Origin: Tillus elongatus
Taxonomy: Eukaryota > Arthropoda > Insecta > Coleoptera > Cleridae
DNA length: 64,000 bases
Direction of reading: 5' to 3'
Assembly (NCBI GenBank): GCA_964006375.1
Contig: OZ023267.1
Coordinates: 38,163,753-38,227,752 of the forward strand
Both the position numbers and the translations under genes were made by a program. This document shows positions 11,805-22,074 of the stretch, one piece after another. Positions within the stretch are counted from its first letter, which is position 1; each line of letters begins with the position of its first letter. A model generated the notes under the pieces. That model was not told the origin of the DNA. It was given only the letters and a program-made list of their open reading frames with translations, and did not search any database.

Positions 11805-12212
11805 ACATGGCACATTATTTTTACTATATAGGTTATACTGTTAACCAAAATTTATGGCCGCTTTCTTAAAAAGAAAACACACATATTTGCAATTAAAACA
11901 TTTTTATGAAAATTCACTACCATAACGCACTTGCTGCGTCCAGAGTTTTTTTGTAATACTTCTTTCTGAGATAATTTGAAAAACTAAAAATGACAGATTT
12001 TTTCATTCTTGATATCTCCGTCCCGTTAATGGTACAAAGGAGATCGATACCTTATTTTGTAGGTATTTTTTGTAGAATAGAATAGTGTAAATGAAAAATC
12101 CATAGCATGCCTGGTCTGAAAGAGATAACACAAAGTTATATTTTTTAAACGACTATTATAGTTGGCTGTGACGTCTTTCAAAAGTTTTTTTTTCTGATTT
12201 TTTTTTTGTATT

Positions 12213-13512
12213 CCAACAACACACCACGAGGGCTTACAGCCTAAATACTAGTACCGTGGGTGTCGACAAGGAGGAAAGAGGCAACTTGTTAATTCTGGAC
12301 TTGAAGGTTTGGAGGTTCGGAGGAGAAGGAAAACATGTGCCGGCAAGGAATTCCACAATTTGGAAGTCCTCTGGACAAAAGAGCGGGCATAACAAGATGT
12401 TCTATGTCTGGTGACCTGGACAGTAAAAGGGTGCATTCGCTTTGTTCCACTGGTAGATCTGTTGGGGGTACCAGGTGGAGGAACTATGGAAGAAAGCTCC
12501 TCTGAGCAGAGCCCGTGCAGATATCTGTAAAAGAGAGAGAGGTCACCACCGGCACGTCGACTGGCAAAGGATGGCAGCCTTTGGGTGAGGGTAGGGTTAC
12601 CGATGAGACGTATAGATCTCTTCTGAATGGAGTCCAGGACAACGAGTGTAGAAGAACCCCAGATGTGAGAGCAGTATTCGAGGTTTGGCCTTATTTGTGA
12701 GATATATAAGGTATAGAGATTAGCTGGTGAAAAGTATTTGCGAGCCCGGAAGAGGAAACCTAATTTCTTAGCAGCCGCTTCTGCAATTATATACCAATTG
12801 ATATTTTGATCCACAGAAATGCCAGCAAGTGAAAAGGACTCATTACATTTAATAACTTGGTTACTCATTATGATGTGTCTATGGCTGGTGTATCTCTTAT
12901 GAGATAGAAAGCAAGACTGAGATTTGGAGGTGTTGAATTGTACAAGATTTCTACTACCCCAGTCTAATATTTTTTGGAGATTCACGGAGACAGAACCCTC
13001 CATGAGTCTGCGATCCTCATCTAATTGGGCTAAAGAGACAGGCTTAGAATATTGTATATTTGAGTAGAGGGTGCTGTCGTCCGCGTAACTGTGAACTGGG
13101 TTAGATGTGCTAGAGAGAAGGTCATTGATGTGGAGAAGACATTGGTGACATTGGCCTGTTTCATTGTTAATATATACATTATACATATACACAATGTAGG
13201 GGCTAAAGCTGAACCTTGAGGAACTCCTGCATTAATTAGATACAGTTTAGAAGAATGGCCATCCACGACAAAAGGTACAGAGTTTTGGTGGTAGGCCATA
13301 GGCCGGAAGTTTATTAAGCAGCGCGGTGTGCCAGACCTGGTCGAATGCTTTGGATATGTCTAGGGCGACAATCTGGGATTCACCGTGTGGTTCCATAGAT
13401 TTTAATCGGTGACAAAGGAAATGAGGTCGGCAGATGATCTGCGTTGACGGAATCAATACTGCCTGTCGTGGATTAGACTGTGTTTTTCAAGAAATTTTAA
13501 TTCGGTGATTAC
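12213..13512 (-). pseudogene. Jockey/CR1-type LINE copy B, 5'-truncated
   Basis: The minus strand carries the RT C-terminal half: HSYADDSTLYSN (motif C), the SLAQLDEDRRLM and SVSVNLQKILDWGSRNLVQF blocks, then the C-terminal RKYFSPANLYTLYISQIRPN region and the common 3' end at 12213. Upstream, VALDISKAFDQVWHTALLNK (motif A) and NAGVPQGSALAPT (motif B) survive in shifted frames. About 60 bp of foreign AT-rich sequence sits near 13140-13198, just before motif C, and a deletion removes part of the NFLSNRSISVVVDG region near 13275. The longest open stretch is 314 codons. It is not functional. Confidence 0.85.
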
Positions 13513-13789
13513 AATGATATAAGATTTATTATGGTTATTTCTATTAGTTTGAGATTTATTTAACAAGAGCTTTTTATCACAAATTATTTGCAAAATTATG
13601 TACCAGGCAGGTGCGTAATACATCCAATTCGACGTGACAATTATGCCAGTTATGTATCTATTAGAGAACAATTTTCTCAAGTAGATGAAGTTTTTATTAC
13701 AATAACTATAACAAACGAATTAAATAGTTGATTATATTAACATAAAAATAAACGTTATTTGGAACATCTAAAAAATAGTGCTGCAAATT

Positions 13790-14645
13790 GAATCATACCT
13801 TCAACATAGGTGTGATAATCTACTGTCATCGGAAAAACATTCTCATGAAATGAAATTAGGGTCCATGACTTGACCACGAAGAAATTATTTGTATTCCTGT
13901 ACCCATAAACTGATAAAACGTTATATCACTCGAGGTTTAATGAAAGAATGTCATTATTCGCCAAATCACCCCTTATTTGTCCCTACTTCCTGACGCGATC
14001 TTACCCAAAAACAATTCGAAGCGTTCCTTTGTCGGGTGCTAACTTGATACCAAATTTGAAGATGGTATCTTAATTTGTTCGAAAGTTATTGCACCTACTA
14101 ACAGACAGACGTATAGGACGACAGGCTGACCGACCGAGAGACAGGCAACAAAATCTTCGTCCCTGAATCAAATTTTGTATATGTTTTGCGACTTTTTACA
14201 CCGTTTTATGAAAGAAGTTTTGAAATTTCTGTCAGCGATATTCCACCTACACACATTCAATTCCTAATTTAATTTTAGCGCAGAATACCAGATGTTTGAT
14301 TATATTAAAAGTTTTCTAATAAAGCAACCCTAAAACGTCATATTACTCGACTGTTAACGCAAAAATGTAAATTTTCACAAAATCACACCTCATTCATCCC
14401 CTACCCCTTGCCGCGATTTGTTCAAAAATGATCGTGGCTACAAGCAGACATACAGACCGACAGACAAAAAAAATTTTCGTCCCCAAATCATGTTTTCTAC
14501 ATGTTTTGGCACTTTTACGACGTGTAACTGTAAAAAAAATTCAAATTTTTGTAGCCGATGCCATATTTATACATGTATTGACGATGTGGAAGTAATAAAA
14601 ACTAAGATGGAGTTTTTCGAATTTACTTTTAAATCACACTCTGTA
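13790..14645. repeat. Family P repeat, two tandem units
   Basis: Two head-to-tail units share the order ACGTTATATCACTCGAG-like, CACCCCTTATTTGTCCCTAC, CAATTCGAAGCGTTC, TATCTTAATTTGTTCGAAAG, an ACAGACAGAC-type tract and CCAAATCATGTTTTCTACAT. The second unit begins near GCAGAATACCAGATGTTTGA (about 14280). Other P units lie at 15590-16330, 29603-30065 and 41190-42068. Confidence 0.75.
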
Positions 14646-14781
14646 TTTTAAGCTGGATAGGTAAGTGGTTGGCCATAGGAGCAAGAGTGTGATAAAAATA
14701 ACTGTTGGAGTAAGAGCCATAGCTGGAGCAACAAGGCAACATTTCCTTTAAAATGTGATCATAATAGTATATTAAAAAAAG

Positions 14782-15337
<556 letters not shown>

Positions 15338-15400
15338 AAAAACAATTTGTAAAATAACAGGGATATGTAGTCTCGATTTCTATTCCAATTTTCAAAAAGT

Positions 15401-15590
15401 TCGGGATGCAGCAAGTGCGTTGTGGTAGTGAATTTTCATTAAATGCTTCAAATTTTAATAACTCAATTTTCTATAAATTATAAAGTTGAATTTTGATATG
15501 TAGTAAGGTCTTTTACAAAGAAATATATTCACCAAATTACATCAAAAAAGCTTTGTAATTTTCGGAGGAAACATTTTTTTTCGAGAGGAA
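15401..15590 (+). repeat. Solo end-A fragment of the composite family
   Basis: TCGGGATGCAGCAAGTGCGT starts at 15401. It is followed by TGTGGTAGTGAATTTTCATT and by TTTTAATAACTCAATTTTCT, which is the usual sequence inside end A. No matching second end was found before the P units begin. Confidence 0.6.
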
Positions 15591-16330
15591 ACTCAAAAAG
15601 TGCTGCAAATTGAATAATAACTTCCCCGTAGCTCTGATAATTTAGTCTCATCGGAAAGACATTCTTATGAAATGAATTTAGAGTCCCTGACTTGACTCTG
15701 AGGACACAGTAACAAAACGACAGACACAAAATGTTCTTTCAACAATCAAGTTTTCTATTTGATTTGAGACCTTTTACGCCGATTTAGCAAAAAGAAATTT
15801 AAAATTTTGTTATCGATATTCTACCCACACACATTCTACATCTGATTAATTCCATCACAGAATACCAGATGTTTGATGAAATTGAAATTTTTATAATAAA
15901 CAAACCCTAAAACGTTATATTACTCGAGTTTTAACGAAAAAATTTAAATTTTTATAAAATCAGCCCCTATTCATCCTCTACCCCCTCTAGAGATTTCACC
16001 CAAAAGCAATCCCCACCGTTCTTTTGTCGGGTGCTAACTGTATTCAGAATTTAAAGACGATATCTCAATTCGTTCTAAAGTTATCGTAGCCACGATAACT
16101 ATCTATTAGTAGCCACGCTAATACAGACCGAAATACAAAAAAAATTCGTTCCCAAATCATGTTTTCTATATGTTTTGACATATTTTACGTCGTTTAAGCG
16201 AAAATAATTTTTTGAGATTTCTGTCACCCATACCAGAATTCCACACGTATCGACGACATGAAAGTAATATAGTTTAGTTTTGAAACACACTACTAACTTT
16301 GTGTTTTTACTACAAAATATCATGTCTCGT
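15591..16330. repeat. Family P repeat, partial plus full unit
   Basis: It begins at GTGCTGCAAATTGAATAATA, with AGGACACAGTAACAAAACGA and TTTTCTATTTGATTTGAGAC. A second unit starts at CACAGAATACCAGATGTTTG (about 15855). The unit order matches the array at 13790-14645. Confidence 0.7.
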
Positions 16331-16976
16331 GGTTTTATTACTGACATCGGTTAACATTACTACGTAGTAATATTAAAATCTGTAGCATATCTTATATCAA
16401 CTAGCAATAATAAACCTGATCAGCCATTTTGATGGCATAAAGCACAATGGCCCCCATGTTTGCAAGTGACTGTCTACTGGTTCACCGCAGTGGTTTTGTG
16501 TGGAAATGACAATGAGGAGAGCATTGACTCATCTTCCCCTAAATGAAGGGTGTAGAACCCCGTGTGTTATCTCACCTGCCCCAGGGTATGTTCTTCAATC
16601 ACCACCAGAGATAGGGGCGCGGCGGTGTACTCTACTGTATTATTTAACAAACGTTTTTTAACAACTGTCACGGTCATCGAATGCACGTTTGACGGCACTA
16701 AATTAGAATCTAACATGACAAACTAGTCCTTGCTTATTTACAAATAAAGTTTTTAAAAGGAATTGTTTTAACTAGTACCAACTTTAATACCTACATGCAT
16801 ACATACATAAATATATTTGTCATAATATTGTAGAGGGCAGTTGCTTACAAATAAGCTTTTGATTATGCATTTATACTTTCAAAAAAGATAATCTAAAAAG
16901 TGGGGGCAGAGCTTTATAGTAGCAAATTTTTACAAGTTGTGTAATGCGTAACGCAGCTTAACTCATTTCCTAAGTA
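16331..16976. other. Noncoding flank of the mariner-like element
   Basis: A GC-richer patch (about 16430-16640) contains CACCAGAGATAGGGGCGCGG but no convincing frame. No repeat partner was noticed in this window. The rest is AT-rich. Confidence 0.35.
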
Positions 16977-16978
16977 TA

Positions 16979-17555
16979 CAGGCTGATTCATAAGTGGTGA
17001 CCAAAAATGAAACCCCATGTTCTTTGAACAATTTTAGAGAGGGTATGTCCCATAAAAATTTTTCCTATAATGCTTCGTTAAAAAGATACAGGGTGTTGAA
17101 GTTGAATTTCAAAAAAATAAAATTTCCCAATTTTTTAAAAAGTAGTCCATATATTTTGCTGAAACTTCGCATGTGTAGGCTGTTATGGAAGGCGCGTATT
17201 ATACCATAACAATTGAATCGGCTCATCCAGCAGTGGCGCGCGTACCCACATGTCATTGGTTATCCCTCAAGAAAAAAAGTGGCACGCGTACCCACATGTC
17301 ATTGGTTATCCCTCAAGATTTTATTTTTTGAATCCTACTTTAATTCTTGAACAAAATGACGCTCTTGATAATTTTCTGTACGACGCTTATTTTACGAGTA
17401 AGCAATGAATCAGGTAAGTGTTTTAGAGCACAGTTCATGATTTTTAACCAGCCGTTGTTTGGTAGAAAATCGCAATGATGCACTTTTATCAAGCTTATAT
17501 TAATTTATTTATTACAATAAATGTTCAAAAATGCCGCCATTGGCCTGAATACACG
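16979..17555 (+). repeat. Left terminal inverted repeat
   Basis: Pairs with 18780-19331. Shared blocks include AGAGAGGGTATGTCC, TTTTGCTGAAACTTCGCATG, AGGCTGTTATGGAAGGCGCG and TGTACGACGCTTATTTTACG. It differs from the right arm by scattered substitutions and by a ~42-bp internal duplication. Confidence 0.9.
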
Positions 17556-17765
17556 CAGGACATCTTTTTAATATGGAAAATTTAATGTCTTGATAATTTT
17601 TTGTACGACGATTATCTTTGTTGTATTTTAGTAAGTAGTAGTCTGGTTTGCCAAAGTTGTCATTATGTGTCACTTGACGTTTAGGTTAACAAGTTATTAT
17701 TTTGAATAGGTGTAAGTGGTAAACTTTATAAAATTGCAAAATTTTCAACTCTTTTACTTCTTGTA

Positions 17766-18801
17766 ATAGAGTATACCTCAGAAGAGTATGCAGATATAAT
17801 TTTTTATCTACGGATATGCTGATGGAAATGCTCTAGCTGCTTGTCGGGAATATCAACGTAGGGTTCCCACTCGCCGTCAACCTACACCAAGGGTTTTTTC
17901 TCGATCGTTTTCAAGACTTCGGCAGTGCGGTATTGGACAACGTCCTGACGCTATAGCTAATGGTAGAAGACAACATCAACTTGAAGACGAAGAGAGAGTG
18001 GTGGATGCAGTGATGGATCAACCTTCTACAAGTACTCGGAGGATTGCCACGCAGTCACAATATTCTCAAAGCTTTGTTTGGAGAACTTTACATCGAGAAG
18101 CCTTACATCCATATCATCGACAAAATGTTCATTGCCTTCTATCTATAGATAATGTGCATCGACGAGTCTTTTGTGAATGGATGTTGGAAATGAACAATCA
18201 AAATATCTTATTCCCTAATCTAATCTTCTGGTCTGACGAATCAACATTTACAAGAAATTGTTTTTATAATTCTCATAATGAGCATGTCTGGTCATTGGAA
18301 AATCCACAGGCAACAAGGACTCGCACATTACAACATAGATTTTCCATTAATTTTTGGTGTGGTATTTTTAACGGCTCACTGTTCATGAAAGTCCTGCCAC
18401 AACGTTTAAATGGATCTTCGTACTTAGCGCTCCTAGAAAACCGTGTAGAAAACATTCTAGATGACATTCCACTAGCAAGAGGAGGTATAATGTGGTACCA
18501 GCATGACGGTGCACCAGCGCATCATAGTCGAAACGTTGTTACATGGCTACATGAACATTATAATGAAAGATGGATTGGCAGAACTGCACCAATACATTAG
18601 CCTGCAAGATCACCGGACTTAAACCCACTTGACTTCTATCTTTGGGGTAATTTTAAGCGACTGGTCTACAGTGAACAAATAAATACACTAGAGCAGCTAC
18701 AACAACTGATAAATAATGCTTTTTGTCACATTCAAGCAACAATAAATCCTCAATACATTAAATTTTCCATATTGTATTCAGGCCAATGGAGGCATTTTTG
18801 A
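17766..18801 (+). pseudogene. Mariner-like transposase, DD41D-type spacing
   Basis: The expected start codon is ATA at 17766 (I-EYTSEEYADIIF). A one-base shift near 17808 precedes YADGNALAACREYQRR (first helix-turn-helix region). The frame then stays open through RLRQCGIGQRPDA, LLSIDNVHRRVFCEWMLEM, FWSDESTFTRN (first catalytic Asp), INFWCGIF and YQHDGAPAHHSRNVV (second Asp). A TAG at 18598 replaces the conserved Trp just before PARSPDLNPLDFYLWG (third Asp), leaving 41 residues between the second and third acidic positions. The frame resumes to HF and a TGA at 18799-18801. The result is a full-length but inactive gene of about 345 codons. Confidence 0.88.
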
Positions 18802-19331
18802 ACATTTATTGTAATAAATAAATTACTATAAGCCTGATAAAAGTGTATCATTGCGATTGTCTACTAAACAACGACTGGTTAAAAATCATGAACTGTGCTC
18901 TAAAACACTTACCTAATCATTGCTTACTCGTAAAATAAGCGTCGTACAGAAAATTATCAAGAGAGTCATTTTGTTTACGAATGAAAGTAAGATTCAAAAA
19001 ATGAAAAATAAAAAAATATATCATTGGCTTACCCGTTTTTTTCTTGAGGGATAACCAATGACATGTGGGTACGCGCGCCACTGCTGGATTAGCCGATTCA
19101 GTTGTTATGGTAGAATACGCGCCTTCCATAACAGCCTACACATGCGAAGTTTCAGCAAAATATATGTGCTACTTTTTAAAAAATTGGGAAATTGTATTTT
19201 TTGAAATTCAACTTCTTATCTTATCTTTTTAATGAAGCATTATAGGAAAAATTTTTATAGGACATACCCTCTCTAAAATTATTCAAAGAATATGGGGTTT
19301 CATTTTTGGTCACCACTTATGAATCACCCTG
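18780..19331 (-). repeat. Right terminal inverted repeat
   Basis: Reverse complement of the left arm with scattered substitutions. The transposase stop codon lies just inside this arm, so the 3' end of the coding region is part of the inverted repeat. Confidence 0.9.
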
Positions 19332-19782
19332 TATACCTAACGGGACCTGTCTCAAATTATTTATGTTAAATTTGGTCTGTAGCTGACGAATAGCCTGCCA
19401 ATACCATCTCTTTCTCTGCATAGGCACACGCATACTTGTTAAATTTAAGTAGCTTATTTTATAAAAGCAATTTACTCCAAAGCATCTGATTTTTTTCTGT
19501 CGATTCAATATGAAATATCAAATAGTGTAAGATTCTCTTGGTTAGAAGGACTAATAACAATGACTAAATAGTTGAATACATCTATCTTTGTTTACTCCAT
19601 TTTACTTTACATCGCACAGTAACCAACAAGGAATATAACACTGTGTGACACGGTAGTTTATCTGATGACCTTGATGACATTTCATTCTTTGGTTTTGCCA
19701 AGTTGTCAAGTCAAAACCTGACAGCCCTTTTATGTTGTTTTGGTCTTCATAACGAGTGTTTATTGTTTATTTGTGCTTTAAA

Positions 19783-20651
19783 ATGTCATCCAGACGAATT
19801 TGCAAGCATCCTCGAGATAGTTTTTGTTGAGTTTGCGGTCACTACATATCAAAAAAATAAGTTAAATATGAAGTTGTGCAGAATACAAAGCTTTGGAACG
19901 CTTATGCATGTTATTTTGGCATGACGTTTTCCAACGTAGACAAAAATTGGACGCTAAATGTAATTTGTGGCAGCTGACGATCAACTCTAAACTCATGGTA
20001 TAGAGGATAGAACAGGAAAATGCCTTTTGGCTTCCCTAGACTTTGGAAAAAGCCCACCAATCATGTCACAGATTGCTATTTTTGTCTAGTCGACTTAAAA
20101 ACTAAATCATTTGATCTAGAAATATTTATTATCCGGACTTACTGTCTACCAGTGCACCAATTGCACATAGTTCCCCCCTGTTCCGTTCCACCAAGCACTT
20201 CAAGTTCAAAGGAATCAGAATTGGAAGTGATAAAAACGGAAACTGACAAATCATGTAGCCAGGACCAAAAATATATACCCGAAGGTATGCCACATTTTCC
20301 AAGACAACAAAACTTAAACGATTTGGTAAGAGATCTAGGTCTTACATAAGAAGAAGCTGATATACTTGGATCGCGGCTTAAACAATGGAACTTTCTCAAG
20401 ACTGACTGTACACATACATATCGCAAACGTCGTCAAAATTACTCTGGTCCTTATTCTGTCTAAGATGATATCTGGTTTATGCTGACGTCGATGGGCGACT
20501 CGAGGAAATTAGAATAGTTCTTGATACTAAGCAATAGCGTTTATTTATTGGCAGTTCTGTCTCCAACTTGAAGGCGGTTCTCTTACACAATGACAATAAA
20601 TTACGTTCCTTACCAGTTGCATATTCTGCACACTTAAAGAAGACTATGTAA
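19783..20651 (+). pseudogene. Decayed copy of a conserved multi-copy uncharacterised protein
   Basis: The frame from ATG at 19783 reads MSSRRICKHPRDSFC, a stop, then VCGHYIS (a Cys-rich, probably zinc-binding start). After a shift it reads CYFGMTFSNVDKNW and NVICGS. At 20020 it reads MPFGFPRLWKKPTNHVTDCY and CLVDL, and later FPRQQNLNDLVRDLGLT, EADILGSRLKQWNFL, and finally RLFIGSSVSNLKAVLLHN and LPVAYSAHLKK. From memory, this domain order recurs as an uncharacterised multi-copy protein in arthropod and cnidarian genomes; I cannot name its function. There are at least four stops plus frameshifts. It is cut off at 20651, about 10 bp before an end-A sequence. Confidence 0.6.
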
Positions 20652-20661
20652 ATATTAAAAG

Positions 20662-21720
20662 TCTGGACGCAGCAAGTGCATTATGTTAGCGAATTTTCGT
20701 GAAAATGTTTTTAATGCCAAATATGTCTTGTTTTTAAAACATTTGGTTGGCAGTATAACCTATATACTACTAACAATGTACCATATTTCATTAAAATAGA
20801 TTTGTTGCTTTAAAAAGTACAAACATTTTCTGAAAATAAACCTTAAAAGTTCCAGAAAAACTAGGCCGCTTTTCCTGGCCAACTAACCTCTTCAAGCTAT
20901 TTACACACCTGCCAAGATATAATTATTCACAAAGAGCTTTAGGATCAAGATGGAAAACAAAATTATAAAAATTTGGATTTTTTTCTAAAAGTCACAATTT
21001 TTTGTTACAGAACTTGCCCTCAGTAATGTTACACTAAATTATATTTTTCACAAAAATTCGACATTTATTATTAATTACCAATATATCACAAAATTCGTAG
21101 AACAAAGTATTTCTACGGAAACACTACAGGCATTTTTCGAAAACTTTTTAAACTCAGACACTATTTGAGACGGCCTGTATAAGCCAGCTCGGTTTTTTCG
21201 ACGAGTAATACAAACAAAAAGCTCTCTGAATGCGTGATTTTTGAATTTCCATGGGGCTCCGCTATCTCTTGGTAAAAACGCCGTATTAAAATTTGTGATA
21301 TGTGTTTGTGATGTCTGCCAGAAACATGAAAAGTTGCAAACCAATTGAAATAACTCAAAAACAATCAATATCAATTTTTTTCCTCACAAACATGCATTGT
21401 AATTCGATGGAAAGTACAAAAATGGAATAACAGAGGGGTGCTATATTAAAAAACAAAATGTGTATCACCAGCGACTTATGGGCCATCCTATGATTGACGA
21501 AATAGGTGCATAAGATGCAGTGGAAACGTATATACCAAATTTCGTTATCATAGCTTTGTAATTTTCGGAGATAGAAAAATTTTCCGAAAGAAAACCTAAA
21601 ATTTTCTCAGAAAAAACTGGTCCGATTTTCCTGGCTAACGAACTTGTCCAAGCCATTTACCAAATGGAGGGACGTATCAAATTTCATTGAAATCGGCCCA
21701 TTCACTTTGCACGGCAAACA
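20662..21720. mobile_element. Diverged composite element
   Basis: It starts TCTGGACGCAGCAAGTGCAT at 20662. AACATTTGGTTGGCAGTATA and a diverged middle follow, and from about 21390 a reverse-oriented body segment (CCAGCGACTTATGGGCCATC, then TTTTCCTGGCTAACGAACTT). No (AT)n array or end B was found. The middle (about 20940-21380) is not recognised. Confidence 0.5.
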
Positions 21721-22074
21721 AAACGGAAATTTGCTACTATTATCTGTAGATTGTATCGCAAAAAATTATCTTAACTTGCGCTTAATTAGTTTCTATGACA
21801 CATGTTACACAGCAGGTGGCAGGTGGTAGTGGAATTTTCCTTTACGTAATAGTAAAGGATATTTTTCACGCCCGAGGAGGTACCACCCCATACATCAAGG
21901 GGCCGGTGAAGTCCCAACGGACGTTTCCGGTTCTGGCGTATGAATCGGTTTTCCTTATAAACAAAAATGATGATGGCTCCTTCTTGTACAAAAGATTCCG
22001 CAGGTAAAATACCCCTCCATTCGGATATCCGGGAGAGGGGTGTACAGGGGGCGCCAACATCAATATTTAACATA

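Larger units (their letters stand above)
10587..11944 (+). mobile_element. ~310-bp inverted-repeat element split by an insertion
   Basis: The left arm starts TCTGGATGCAGAAAGTGCG at 10587. The right arm ends GCACTTGCTGCGTCCAGA at 11944. Compared with intact copies (for example 61376-61688), left-hand sequence continues to about 10770 and right-hand sequence resumes at about 11805 (CATGGCACATTATTTTTACT). The ~1.03 kb between is foreign. The element has no coding capacity. Confidence 0.75.
16979..19331 (+). mobile_element. Mariner-like element with ~0.55-kb terminal inverted repeats
   Basis: The element starts CAGGCTGATTCATAAGTGGT and ends with the inverse (ACCACTTATGAATCACCCTG). Both sides carry TATA, consistent with the TA target-site duplication of the Tc1/mariner superfamily. 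The arms (16979-17555 and 18780-19331) pair along their whole length, which is far longer than the usual ~30 bp of mariner. The left arm carries an extra internal copy of the GCGTACCCACATGTCATTGG segment (about 17240-17318). The transposase relic lies between the arms. The sequence outside the TATA does not pair. Confidence 0.9.

Noticed and set aside
14418..14651. 77-codon frame with several Cys residues
   Set aside because: It lies inside family P repeat sequence whose other copies do not keep the frame open.
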